A DNA stretch of 52,931 nucleotides from a virus, in the IMG/VR virus record IMGVR_UViG_3300018426_000028, positions 1 through 52,931 of that record. The stretch is one strand, 5' to 3'. This document shows, piece by piece, positions 40,353 to 48,692 of this stretch. The stretch's first letter is position 1. Every line of letters starts with the position of its first letter. Below the pieces are notes generated by a model, which made no database searches, was not told where the DNA came from, and saw only the letters and a program-made list of their open reading frames with translations. The position numbers and the translations under genes were made by a program.

Positions 40353-41540
40353 TCAGGAAGCATCAGCAGCGTATAGTCTCGCTTCAAGTTCTGCAATAGC
40401 TGCTTGAACGAATGCAGTCGTTGCAATCTGTGTAGTGTCAGTGCCTGTTGTAGCAGTAGGAGCGGTTGGAGTACCTGTCAGTGCAGGTGAAGCCAGTGCA
40501 GCCTTATCATCCAATTGTGTCTGAATATTGCTTGTTACACCATCAACATAGTTGAGTTCTGTTACAGTTGAAGTCAAACCTGTAAGTGTTACAGCAGTGG
40601 TCGCATTTGATGCTGTACCAGTCAAGTCACCAGTTACGTTACCCGTTAAGTTTGCTTCAACTGTTCCTGCTACAAATGTCTCAGAACCAATTGTCCACTT
40701 ATCATTAGTTTCGTCCCAAAGTAATGTGACAGAAGTAGACCCACCACGAGAAATACTGAGTCCAGCATCTTCCGTTGGACTTCCAGAGGTGAAGTTACTG
40801 TTAAGAACCAGAGTGTTGTCGGCAATGTTTACAGTTTCAGAGTTTACAGTAGTTGTTGTTCCAGAAACAGTTAAACTACCAGTAACAGTCATGTCATCAT
40901 TAACCGTGACATTACCAGTTCCGTTACCACTCAATACCAAATTAGTATCGCTACTATAAGTTGTGATCTGATTTACTTTGATATTGTTTGCAAAGGTAAT
41001 ATCGTTACCAGCAGAGTTGGTGATATTCTCACCGTCCGTAATCTGTAACGTACCCTTAACTTGAATAACACCCGTACCAGTGGGATCAAATTCAATATCA
41101 CCCGTACCAGATGTTTGTACACTAACATTCTGATTGGAGTCAGCAGAAATTGTAATTGTACCAGAGTTATCTGATACCACCTGTTGTCCGTTTACATACA
41201 GAGACCCCGGCCCAACATAGACATCTGCCCACTGTTTTGATGATGAACCGAGACTTCTTGTGTTGTCTGCATCAGGAACGATGTCCTGATTTACCGATGA
41301 GAGAAATGTTCCAACTCTAGCATCCGTGTACCAAAGATTTGTAGAACCTTCAGTGATATCGTCTGTATCTGTAATTCCAGCAAGTTCCGAGTAAAGAGCG
41401 AGTCTAAATCCGCCTGCTGTTGAACCGTCATGAACACGCAACGTATTATTGGTAGTATCATAGGAAATCTCACCTTCTGCTCCAGTGAAGCTACCGTTCT
41501 GCGTTGCTGTTCCCCGTCTAAATTGTACCTGTGTTGGCAT
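40353..41540 (-). CDS. Fibre-like virion protein
   Basis: 395 residues, Thr/Gly/Ser-rich with few aromatic residues. N-terminal module (1-50) with QVQFRRGTATQNGSFTGAEGEI and HDGSTAGG resembles the N-terminal domain of Mtd-type fibre proteins. The middle contains repeated T-V-T-G-S-L/T-V-S-G-T patterns of beta-helical fibres, and the C-terminus (QTQLDDKAALASPALTGTPTAPTATTGTDT) is the common tail-fibre repeat, ending with a short helix. Encoded beside gp13. Exact fibre type cannot be told. Confidence 0.8.
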   Translation of the reverse strand: MPTQVQFRRGTATQNGSFTGAEGEISYDTTNNTLRVHDGSTAGGFRLALYSELAGITDTDDITEGSTNLWYTDARVGTFLSSVNQDIVPDADNTRSLGSSSKQWADVYVGPGSLYVNGQQVVSDNSGTITISADSNQNVSVQTSGTGDIEFDPTGTGVIQVKGTLQITDGENITNSAGNDITFANNIKVNQITTYSSDTNLVLSGNGTGNVTVNDDMTVTGSLTVSGTTTTVNSETVNIADNTLVLNSNFTSGSPTEDAGLSISRGGSTSVTLLWDETNDKWTIGSETFVAGTVEANLTGNVTGDLTGTASNATTAVTLTGLTSTVTELNYVDGVTSNIQTQLDDKAALASPALTGTPTAPTATTGTDTTQIATTAFVQAAIAELEARLYAADAS

Positions 41541-41567
41541 AGTAGTTTCTTCCTATAATCTTATAAT

Positions 41568-41795
41568 CTAAAATGTTCCACCATCTAGCGAATCTACCTG
41601 AGCGCCAGGTATAGTGGCACTAGAATTAAGATTATTTAAATCCGCTCTGAGATGTTCTATTCCTCCCTGAGTAGTACCATCGTGTACTACCAGAGCCTTT
41701 TTGGTTGTGTTGATAGTTATCTCGCCCTCTGCACCAGTAAAACTGGCGTGTTGGGTCGTAGTACCTCTTTTAAACTGAACTTGCGTGCCAGCCAT
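41568..41795 (-). CDS. Small protein: Mtd-like N-module plus DGGTF tail
   Basis: 75 residues. Nearly the whole protein is the same N-module as the 395-residue fibre (QVQFKRGTTTQHASFTGAEGEI, VHDGTTQGG). It ends with SLDGGTF, a terminus shared with other proteins in this cluster. It may be a short virion adaptor or cap. Independent start with ATG at 41795; no frameshift links it to the next fibre gene. Confidence 0.75.
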   Translation of the reverse strand: MAGTQVQFKRGTTTQHASFTGAEGEITINTTKKALVVHDGTTQGGIEHLRADLNNLNSSATIPGAQVDSLDGGTF

Positions 41796-41807
41796 CTCTC
41801 TTTACCC

Positions 41808-42116
41808 TTATGATAATGCGCCCAAATCTTCGGTTGCTAAAGTACCAGTAGGTGTCGTTTTGCAATCAAAACTATTTTCAATAATTACTCCAAAAGCATC
41901 TGAATCTGGGTTGGTCAAACCACCATAGTCACCAGTTGGAAAGACTAAATTTGGATCACTTATGGAAAAATTTGCAATAGTAACAATATTATCAGCAGAG
42001 TCACGAACAAAAATCTTTTTATCAGCGGTATTTACTGCAACCTCACCCACCACCAAATCACTGGTAGTTGGTAAAGAAGATGCAGTTTCGCTTCTTTTTA
42101 ATTTAATCGTTGCCAC
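41808..42116 (-). CDS. Small virion-type protein with the shared N-module
   Basis: 102 residues with a GTG start at 42116 and GGAGAG at the right distance. N-terminus ATIKLKRSETASSLPTTSDLVVGEVAVNTADKKIFV is a divergent copy of the module at 41568 and 42424. The rest is Asp/Thr-rich without motif. Likely structural, role unknown. Confidence 0.72.
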   Translation of the reverse strand: MATIKLKRSETASSLPTTSDLVVGEVAVNTADKKIFVRDSADNIVTIANFSISDPNLVFPTGDYGGLTNPDSDAFGVIIENSFDCKTTPTGTLATEDLGALS

Positions 42117-42372
42117 TTATCTCTCCAGCAGAAAAATTAGCAGGTTGTTTTTTAAATTGACTTGGAGGAGAAACTTTCGGTGTTTTTTCTTCAACCTTTT
42201 TTGGTTGTACTAAAACCTTTTCCTCTGTCTCTTTATTTTCAACCGTCTCCAATCTAGTTAGTTTTAAATTTGCAAACTCTAATTGAGATTTCAACAAAAT
42301 GTTTTCTTGTTGTAACTCATTTACTTTAGTAGCCAATTTGTTCACATAAGTTTGTAAAAATTCTTCATCCAT
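42103..42372 (-). CDS. Short coiled-coil protein in the fibre cluster
   Basis: 89 residues. Residues about 5-50 form a leucine/isoleucine-spaced helix (LATKVNELQQENILLKSQLEFANLKLTRLE), a good coiled coil; the remainder is Lys/Pro/Glu-rich and unstructured. Start ATG at 42372; its end overlaps the next gene by 14 bases. Could trimerise fibres or act as an assembly factor; this is inference. Confidence 0.7.
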   Translation of the reverse strand: MDEEFLQTYVNKLATKVNELQQENILLKSQLEFANLKLTRLETVENKETEEKVLVQPKKVEEKTPKVSPPSQFKKQPANFSAGEISGND

Positions 42373-42394
42373 TATATGTCTCCATAATATTAAT

Positions 42395-42413
42395 GGGGGG
42401 ATAAACTCCCCCC
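42395..42413. other. GC stem-loop between fibre genes
   Basis: GGGGGGA (42395-42401) pairs with TCCCCCC (42407-42413) around TAAAC. The stem is very stable for this AT-rich genome, but no T-run follows on the minus strand, so it may be a processing or attenuation site rather than a terminator. Confidence 0.5.
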
Positions 42414-42423
42414 GTCAATTTAA

Positions 42424-43812
42424 TTAGTAAGAACCGCCATCAATAGCAAGTTCTACCCACTCTGGTGTCCCATTGTTAGAACGTAGGTAGTAACCATCAG
42501 CTCCAGCAGCAGTAGCCTGAATTGCACCAGTACCGTTACCAAAAAGAATACCGTTGCTGGTCAGTGTAGTAGCACCAGTACCACCATCGGCAACTGCGAT
42601 TGCGGCAGACAGACCAGAAACAGTACCACTGGTCAAGTTGCCTTCGATGTTAGCAACCAATGTTGCAACTGCATAACCAGTTGAACCAGTGTCTACTGTA
42701 GTAGTAGGAGCAGACTGAGAGTCCTTAAACAGTTTCCACTTACCACTGTCAGACGCATCACGGAACAGACCAGCGTACAGGTCTTGTGAACCAGATGTGT
42801 CATACAGACCGTAGAAACCAACGTCCACTGAGTCGGATGAATTGTTGCCAGAAGCCAACTTGAACAGCGGGTCAGTAACGTCCAAGTTTGTGGTGTTTAC
42901 TGTGGTAGTTGTACCGTTTACAGTAAGGTTACCAGAAACCGTCAAGTTACCACCAACAGTCGGGTTAGTTGCAAGACCAACCGTGACTTGGTTGTTAGAA
43001 ACCGCAGTTGTTACTTCGTTCGCAGTACCAGCAAAGGTAAGAGTCTCACCACCGTTTACCGTATCAGTTGTACCACTGTCAGCAGCGACATCAAAAGACG
43101 TTGCAATCGCAGCGGTAGTTGCAGCAGTGATACGACCCTGTGCATCAACCGTGATTACGGGAACAGCAGTTGTAGAACCGTAAGATGAGGCAGTAACACC
43201 AGAAGCAGGCATACTGATTTGACCGCCAGACTTAGAAAGAGTGGAGTCAACACTAATTGCAGCCTGTGCTCTTGCGTCTGTGTAGTAGAGGTTAGTAGAA
43301 CCTTCTGCTAGGTCATCGGTATCGTTGTCAGAAAAATCGTCAGCATCAGCAGCAGGAGCCCAACTTGTACCATTGTACTTCAGTACTTGACCAGAAGTCG
43401 CACCAGATGTTGAAACGTCACTAAGGTTGTCAATTGCAATGGTGATATCAGCAGAACCATCGAAAGACTGACCAGCGATGTTACGAGCAGTTTCCAAAAC
43501 TGTTGCATCTGAAGCAGTACCATTTAGGTCAGCAGTAATAGTACCAGCAGAGAAGTTACCAGAACCATCTCTCTTGACAATCTTACTTGCAGTATTTGCA
43601 TCAGTAGCACCATCTACTGCATCGGTATAGTACTTACCACCGATTGCATGAATAACCTGTTGTGAACCAGAATCAAGAGACTCAATGTACAGTTTGGCGC
43701 CCGCACCATCTCCAGACTGATCTTCTGCATAAGCAAGTTCTCCCTGCACCAAATCACTGGTGCCTGGAGCAGCGCTTCCACTCGATCTTTTGATTTGAAT
43801 TGTTGTTGCCAT
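42424..43812 (-). CDS. Large fibre-like virion protein
   Basis: 462 residues, Ala/Thr/Gly/Ser/Asp-rich. N-terminus TTIQIKRSSGSAAPGTSDLVQGELAYAED is again the shared module. Middle has DNLSDVSTSGATSGQVLKYNGTSW, a common phage fibre repeat, and EGSTNLYYTDARAQAAI, also found in the 395-residue fibre as EGSTNLWYTDAR. The C-terminal NNGTPEWVELAIDGGSY echoes the DGGTF ends of two small neighbours. Probably a tail fibre or whisker subunit. Confidence 0.8.
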   Translation of the reverse strand: MATTIQIKRSSGSAAPGTSDLVQGELAYAEDQSGDGAGAKLYIESLDSGSQQVIHAIGGKYYTDAVDGATDANTASKIVKRDGSGNFSAGTITADLNGTASDATVLETARNIAGQSFDGSADITIAIDNLSDVSTSGATSGQVLKYNGTSWAPAADADDFSDNDTDDLAEGSTNLYYTDARAQAAISVDSTLSKSGGQISMPASGVTASSYGSTTAVPVITVDAQGRITAATTAAIATSFDVAADSGTTDTVNGGETLTFAGTANEVTTAVSNNQVTVGLATNPTVGGNLTVSGNLTVNGTTTTVNTTNLDVTDPLFKLASGNNSSDSVDVGFYGLYDTSGSQDLYAGLFRDASDSGKWKLFKDSQSAPTTTVDTGSTGYAVATLVANIEGNLTSGTVSGLSAAIAVADGGTGATTLTSNGILFGNGTGAIQATAAGADGYYLRSNNGTPEWVELAIDGGSY

Positions 43813-43854
43813 TTAGTTTCTCCCAATTAAGGTTTGTTTTTTGTTATCTAAAAT

Positions 43855-44085
43855 TTAAAAAGTTCCACCATCAATACTGTTTACTTGGACATCTGCCGAA
43901 GTCAGTGGAGCAGCTTCCCAATTTCCTGAAGCGGCATTATAAACAAGAGTCTCTCCATCCTGTGCGTCAGTAACATCAACACCAGCAAGACCTTCTATTC
44001 TAGTAGAAGTCTGAGTTTTAGAGTTAGTAGTAGTAGTAACTCTTTTTGTAGATGTGGGCGTATTAACCCTTACTCTGACTACCAT
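43855..44085 (-). CDS. Small virion-type protein with DGGTF tail
   Basis: 76 residues, Thr/Ser/Val-rich. N-terminal half is basic and Thr-rich; the second half has DAQDGETLVYNAASGNWEAAPL, a typical fibre linker repeat, and the end SADVQVNSIDGGTF matches the terminus of the 41568 protein. ATG at 44085 shares its bases with the previous stop (TAATG). Likely a structural adaptor. Confidence 0.72.
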   Translation of the reverse strand: MVVRVRVNTPTSTKRVTTTTNSKTQTSTRIEGLAGVDVTDAQDGETLVYNAASGNWEAAPLTSADVQVNSIDGGTF

Positions 44086-44411
44086 TACCTAGTTACCTCT
44101 GGGGTTACTGTAATAATGCCTTCTAATATCCTCAGTGTTTCCGAGGGGTCTTCAATTTCTAAATCATAAACATATCTACCAGCTTTCAAAGCACTTGTTT
44201 GTGCTGAAGTTAAACTCATTGTAACTTCTCCAGTCAAATCAACTTTGCTCGTTGTAAAAGCTGTATAAGTATTAGTATAATAACTCTTTCTAAGTTGAGC
44301 TCTAGGAGTATATAAAGACAAGTCTTTTGGACTCCCATCATCATTAGTTAGGTCAATCGACAAGGCAAAAGTTGTTCCCTGATCAATTACCAAATTTTGT
44401 ACAGTAGCCAT
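44085..44411 (-). CDS. Beta-sandwich virion protein, first gene after the late promoter
   Basis: 108 residues. ATVQNLVIDQGTTFALSIDLTNDDGSPKDLSLYTPRAQLRKSYY resembles the N-terminal baseplate/fibre adaptor domain (BppU-N-like) seen in marine phages. Strands continue to the end (GRYVYDLEIEDP, GIITVTPEV). First minus-strand gene of the structural transcript, with a late box at 44435. Confidence 0.75.
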   Translation of the reverse strand: MATVQNLVIDQGTTFALSIDLTNDDGSPKDLSLYTPRAQLRKSYYTNTYTAFTTSKVDLTGEVTMSLTSAQTSALKAGRYVYDLEIEDPSETLRILEGIITVTPEVTR

Positions 44412-44434
44412 TTATGATTCCATCTTTTACAAGT

Positions 44435-44442
44435 TATTTATA
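44435..44442 (-). promoter_or_regulatory. T4-type late promoter for the fibre and neck transcript
   Basis: Exact TATAAATA on the minus strand, in the 45-base divergent gap between the minus-strand structural genes and the plus-strand glycosyltransferase island. I see no equally good promoter on the plus strand in the same gap. Confidence 0.68.
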
Positions 44443-44456
44443 AGAAAAAGAAACTT

Positions 44457-45185
44457 ATGAAATCCGTGATAACATTGAAGTTTGGAGACAAATATAACTC
44501 CAACGATGTCAATTGTATTTATGATAATTCAAATATTTACAGACATGTCTGTATCACAGACGATCCAGCAGGATTAAATCCCAACATAGAAATTATACCA
44601 ATAGATTCTGATACCGATGGATGTTGGGAAAAAATAAAAATTTTCAAGAATGATTGGGTTGGGGATTGCCTCTATCTAGACTTAGATGTTATAATACAGG
44701 GTAGTTTAGATAGGTTGTTTAATCACTGTTCAACACCGACAATATGTTATTGCTATTGGAAAAATAAAGATACTCATGAAACCAAGAATAGAAGATACCA
44801 ACGAGAGATGCCATACCTTGGAAATGGACTATCAACTGATCCGTGGATGCAAAAATGGAAAGGTCTTTATAATTCCAGCGTAATGGTTTGGAATGGGAAT
44901 GATGCAAGATACATTTACGATCATTTTGAAAAAAATGATGAATATTTCATGACTAAATATTGTGGTGATGATAGATTTTTATATCATGAAAATATGTTTG
45001 ACAATGTATTTCCAAAAGGATTAATCTATTCGTTGACGGGAGGCGTAGATTTAGACACGGACGTATCTCCAAGAGGGTATCAAATAAAACCAGACTATCC
45101 AATAGTTTTGTTAAACGGTAACGAACCAAAAGAAGAATTGAGAAAAAAATATTATGATGCACTTTCTCTGCATGAAATGGGGTAA
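44457..45185 (+). CDS. Glycosyltransferase-like protein (GT-A), copy 1 of 4
   Basis: 242 residues, first gene of the plus-strand island. Start VITLKFGDKYNSNDVNCIYDN matches the KWGNKY start of the three following genes. GT-A nucleotide-sugar motif LDLDVIIQ with DLD at 75-77, then YNSSVMVWN (about 141-149), a substrate-side motif of these enzymes. It ends with Lys/Glu-rich helix. It overlaps the next gene by 29 bases. It likely transfers a sugar; donor and acceptor are unknown, but the neighbouring fibre genes make virion decoration attractive. Confidence 0.8.
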   Translation: MKSVITLKFGDKYNSNDVNCIYDNSNIYRHVCITDDPAGLNPNIEIIPIDSDTDGCWEKIKIFKNDWVGDCLYLDLDVIIQGSLDRLFNHCSTPTICYCYWKNKDTHETKNRRYQREMPYLGNGLSTDPWMQKWKGLYNSSVMVWNGNDARYIYDHFEKNDEYFMTKYCGDDRFLYHENMFDNVFPKGLIYSLTGGVDLDTDVSPRGYQIKPDYPIVLLNGNEPKEELRKKYYDALSLHEMG

Positions 45186-47877
45186 CAAATACTCGGCAGA
45201 ATATGTAAACAATTTACGCAAGATGGTTCAACAGAACTATACGAAACGCCACAAGTTTATTTGTTATACCGATGACCCAGATGGAATAGACAAAAATATA
45301 ACCATTAGATCAATTCCCAGAGTTGACCCACTTCATCCAGACTATTGGTTTGGCAAAGAGAACTGGTGTTGGGATAGGTCGAAATTCTTAGTATTAAACT
45401 CTCACCGATGGTTAAAAACCAAGGGGCCTTTTTGTTATTTAGATTTGGATGTTGTAATTCAAAACAACATCGATGAAATCTTTGATCTTTCATCTACTCC
45501 TCACATGTTGTATTCTCACTGGGAAGACCCCAGAGTACTAAAAGACAGACGTTTCACTGACATTAGAGGTAGTCTGTACAATTCTAGCGTGATGTTGTGG
45601 TGCAATGATGAGGGAGAAAAAATTTACAATGATGTTCTAAAACACAAGAACACCGTATTTAAAACCTTTTGGAAGGGAACCGATAACTATTATCCATATC
45701 GTGAACACGATGTGGTTGGTGATAATTATTGGTCTTTCCTTCCGTCTGATTGGGTATACTCTTACAATAGAGGACAACAATATCCAGATAATGTGACAGA
45801 ACATCTGTATAGAGAAACGGCAAAGTTTTGTATATTTGATAACCCAGTTGTACCAAGCAAAGGTCAATTCATAAAACCACATGAAGTCAAAGACTATAAC
45901 ATTCTTATACACTGGCATGGGAAAACTGAGTTTGAAAAACTTTGGATGCCAAAGTTTCCAGAAAATTTCTTTACTAAAAATAAACACACAGAAAGAATTG
46001 ATACTCTGATAAATGATGCAAACTCTTACGATCCTTTTGTAAAACAGATTGAATCCAGACACCTAGAAACCATCAAAGAACTTGATGGAGACTTGATTTC
46101 AATGCACAAGAAATTCTTGGCAGACTTTCCCACCGATCCATTTTTGTTGGACGGAGATGAATCTTTATACTGGAACAAAGATGTAAATGGAATCTATGAT
46201 TTCTATAAGGAAAGATATGTTTACAAGATGCACAAGGTTGTCTTTGATGTTCTTATTGATAAGTTCTACAAGGACTTACCAAAAATAAAAGAGGATTGGG
46301 AAAAGTACAACGACAAGTTTGATAGCATTAAGAACTGGTCTCAGTTTGATTCTATGACGGATGACACACTAGAAAAAAACTACATGGATCAAAAGATCGT
46401 AAGCAGACTCAGACATATGTTGGATGAGAATGATCTGACATCTTTATCAAAACAAATGATAGAGTACTTCCCAGAGTTAGAAACTCTGAAAGAGGACACC
46501 ATTCCAAATATCAAGGAAAAGTTCCCAGAGTTAGAAAAAGAAATTTCAGACTTCACATTTATTAGAAGAATAGAATCTCATCACAGAAAAATAATTAAAG
46601 AGATATATGAAACTGGTGATATGATTTCTATGCACAAAAAGTTTTTGGCTGATTTTCCAGAAGACAAGATATTGCAGAACGGAGATCAATCACTGTATTG
46701 GAATAAAAACGTTGATGGAATCTATGACTTCTATAAAGAAAGGTATATATCCAGACAACACAAAATTGTTTATGAAGAAGCAAAAGAATATGGGCCGGTG
46801 AGATACTTCTGGAACATCAGCTGGCTACAGTGTTTTGCACTGTATCGTAGACTGTGGCATAAAAATGAACTGCCAAAAATAAAAAAAGAGTTCATGAAAA
46901 ATGTTAGAATGTATGGGATGCAAAGATTATTCTGGGATGCAGATGACGGTGACATCCAGAGTTTATACCGCAGATACTACATAGACAATCTAAAAGAGTT
47001 GTTCTACAAACAAGATTATGAAGCAGTATTTGAAAGACTGTATAACATCATGCCAAAGGATGAACTTTTGGGAATCTTGAAACAAGATAACATATCAGAC
47101 GATACTCTAGTTAAGTATTTCCAAATGCATGGGGAACAGTACTCTGATATGTATCGAGGACTATATGAAGATGGAGCCCCAGAAGGAGCCTTGGTTCAAT
47201 TAAGTAGCAAAAGAAACGATACCAATGACCCGTACAATGATTTATTCTTAACAGAAAACGAACATACAATCTCATCTATCAGAAAGATTTTCGATAGGTA
47301 TAGAGTCAATTGGGTTACGCTTATGTGTGAATTGTCAGACCCTACCAAATCAGAACACTTTGAGGAAATCTGTAAATACTTCCAAGACAATGGGATTACC
47401 GTTACGGTTCAAACATATGATCAAACGTTTATCAAACCAACTTGGGTTGATAAAATAGAATATATCGATCATCCGCAACAGACGGAAAACATTCCCATAG
47501 TACAAGAAACTATCGCCAGTGACATCCCCGTAAACTTGGAAACGTTAAAGATGTTCAAACAAAAGGACGAGGTTCGTAGACCAAAACCAAAGGCGAAGAA
47601 GTCCGAGGCAGTCTGGTGCGATGCAAGAAAGAGTGGATATTTTTATGTTAGTGCTGACAGTGGCGCATATCCGTGTGCCTATATAGCAAGAGATGTATTA
47701 GAAAGTAGATTATTACCCTATCATCCACTTGACTACACATACAATTCGCAGTATAATAGTTTAAAGAATTTTACTGTTGGCGAGATAATTTATAGTAACG
47801 ACTTTGAAAATGTTAGTCAGAGTTTAAAAAGAAACCCCCTGACTATTTGTAATAAAAAATGCGGAGGGTGTAAGTGA
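45157..47877 (+). CDS. Glycosyltransferase - repeat region - SPASM-like fusion, copy 2 of 4
   Basis: 906 residues. Residues 1-280 are a GT-A domain (CMKWGNKYS start; DLD at 96-98; YNSSVMLW). About 299-545 holds two copies of a helical repeat with ISMHKKFLADFP, SLYWNK and GIYDFYKERY, then more aromatic helices (RYFW, YRRLWHK, YRRYY). From about 700 the region ELSDPTKSEHFEEICKYFQDNGITVTV looks like the second half of a radical-SAM barrel but lacks CxxxCxxC. The end has Cys 821, 840, 898, 902 and 905, a SPASM-like auxiliary Fe-S pattern. Start chosen at the second ATG to match paralogue N-termini. Overlaps copy 3 (GTG/TGA). Confidence 0.78.
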   Translation: MHFLCMKWGNKYSAEYVNNLRKMVQQNYTKRHKFICYTDDPDGIDKNITIRSIPRVDPLHPDYWFGKENWCWDRSKFLVLNSHRWLKTKGPFCYLDLDVVIQNNIDEIFDLSSTPHMLYSHWEDPRVLKDRRFTDIRGSLYNSSVMLWCNDEGEKIYNDVLKHKNTVFKTFWKGTDNYYPYREHDVVGDNYWSFLPSDWVYSYNRGQQYPDNVTEHLYRETAKFCIFDNPVVPSKGQFIKPHEVKDYNILIHWHGKTEFEKLWMPKFPENFFTKNKHTERIDTLINDANSYDPFVKQIESRHLETIKELDGDLISMHKKFLADFPTDPFLLDGDESLYWNKDVNGIYDFYKERYVYKMHKVVFDVLIDKFYKDLPKIKEDWEKYNDKFDSIKNWSQFDSMTDDTLEKNYMDQKIVSRLRHMLDENDLTSLSKQMIEYFPELETLKEDTIPNIKEKFPELEKEISDFTFIRRIESHHRKIIKEIYETGDMISMHKKFLADFPEDKILQNGDQSLYWNKNVDGIYDFYKERYISRQHKIVYEEAKEYGPVRYFWNISWLQCFALYRRLWHKNELPKIKKEFMKNVRMYGMQRLFWDADDGDIQSLYRRYYIDNLKELFYKQDYEAVFERLYNIMPKDELLGILKQDNISDDTLVKYFQMHGEQYSDMYRGLYEDGAPEGALVQLSSKRNDTNDPYNDLFLTENEHTISSIRKIFDRYRVNWVTLMCELSDPTKSEHFEEICKYFQDNGITVTVQTYDQTFIKPTWVDKIEYIDHPQQTENIPIVQETIASDIPVNLETLKMFKQKDEVRRPKPKAKKSEAVWCDARKSGYFYVSADSGAYPCAYIARDVLESRLLPYHPLDYTYNSQYNSLKNFTVGEIIYSNDFENVSQSLKRNPLTICNKKCGGCK
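46051..46780 (+). repeat. Two ~70-residue repeats in the GT-SPASM fusion
   Basis: Copy 1 (46051-46250) and copy 2 (46573-46780) encode matching peptides: ES-R/H-H, ISMHKKFLADFP, G-D-x-SLYWNK, GIYDFYKERY, HK-x-V. Spacing is 522 bases. The DNA is clearly diverged, so the duplication is not recent. Confidence 0.85.
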
Positions 47878-48692
47878 GAGTAAATTATGTATGTTGCAAG
47901 TGGGGAACAAAGTATGGCCCGCACTTCGTCAACAGATTAAAAGAAATGGCGAAAAGAAACACGCCAGAAGAATTTGAATTTTATTTTTATTGTTACACGG
48001 ACAATTCAGATGGATTTGACTCTGACATCAATGTTATACCATTTCCTGATATTCCTAATATTCATCCTAAGTATTGGTTTGGGACTGAAGATTTTAAGTA
48101 TGGTATGGCACGTTGCTGGGATCGTCCTAAAACTTTTGTTTTCAATACTCATAATTTTGCTGACGATAAACCTACTGGGCGCTTTGTTTTTTTTGATCTT
48201 GATGTTATTATCCAAGGTGATCTTACACCTGTCCTAACATACAACATGGAAAGACCCACTAAGATGAAGTCTTGGTGGCAAGACCCAAGACCGATGACCA
48301 CACGGCAATTTAAATTGGCCCACGGTGCATATACGAATGGTTCTTGTCAAGTGTGGTCAGATGATCAGTGTGAGTGTATCTGGAATGATGTATTAGAGAA
48401 TCAAGAAAAAATTTGGTTCACATACACCGATGGAACCGACAACTATCACTCTTGGAAATGGGGTAGGTACGGCGAAGACTTGTGGGATCACTTCCCTTCT
48501 TGGATGGCATACTCATATAACCGTGGTAGGTCATGGGATGAAGATGATTTGAACGTTGGAATCTACAGACCAAACTGTATCATATGTGTGTTCAATGTTG
48601 ATCTTTTGCCTTTTGAAGACAAAAGTAGAGGTCACACAAAACAAGATGAACTCGCAGACCCTCAACTACTAAAACATTGGACTGGTGAATGA
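47874..48692 (+). CDS. Glycosyltransferase-like protein (GT-A), copy 3 of 4
   Basis: 272 residues with a GTG start at 47874, preceded by GGAGG and overlapping the previous TGA by three bases. Start VNYVCCKWGTKYGPHFVNRL; FFDLDVIIQGD with D108/D110; GAYTNGSCQVW in place of YNSS. Contains CWDRPKTFVFN and several Trp-rich stretches like copy 2. Couples to copy 4 by ATGA. Probable sugar transferase of the same family. Confidence 0.8.
   Translation: MRVNYVCCKWGTKYGPHFVNRLKEMAKRNTPEEFEFYFYCYTDNSDGFDSDINVIPFPDIPNIHPKYWFGTEDFKYGMARCWDRPKTFVFNTHNFADDKPTGRFVFFDLDVIIQGDLTPVLTYNMERPTKMKSWWQDPRPMTTRQFKLAHGAYTNGSCQVWSDDQCECIWNDVLENQEKIWFTYTDGTDNYHSWKWGRYGEDLWDHFPSWMAYSYNRGRSWDEDDLNVGIYRPNCIICVFNVDLLPFEDKSRGHTKQDELADPQLLKHWTGE

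Noticed and set aside
42395-42413. Terminator at the G6/C6 stem-loop
   Set aside because: No T-run follows on either strand, so I list it only as a stem-loop.
42842-43183. Plus-strand open frames within the fibre genes
   Set aside because: Biased Thr/Val/Pro composition mirrors the Thr/Gly-rich fibre on the minus strand; no ribosome site and no domain.
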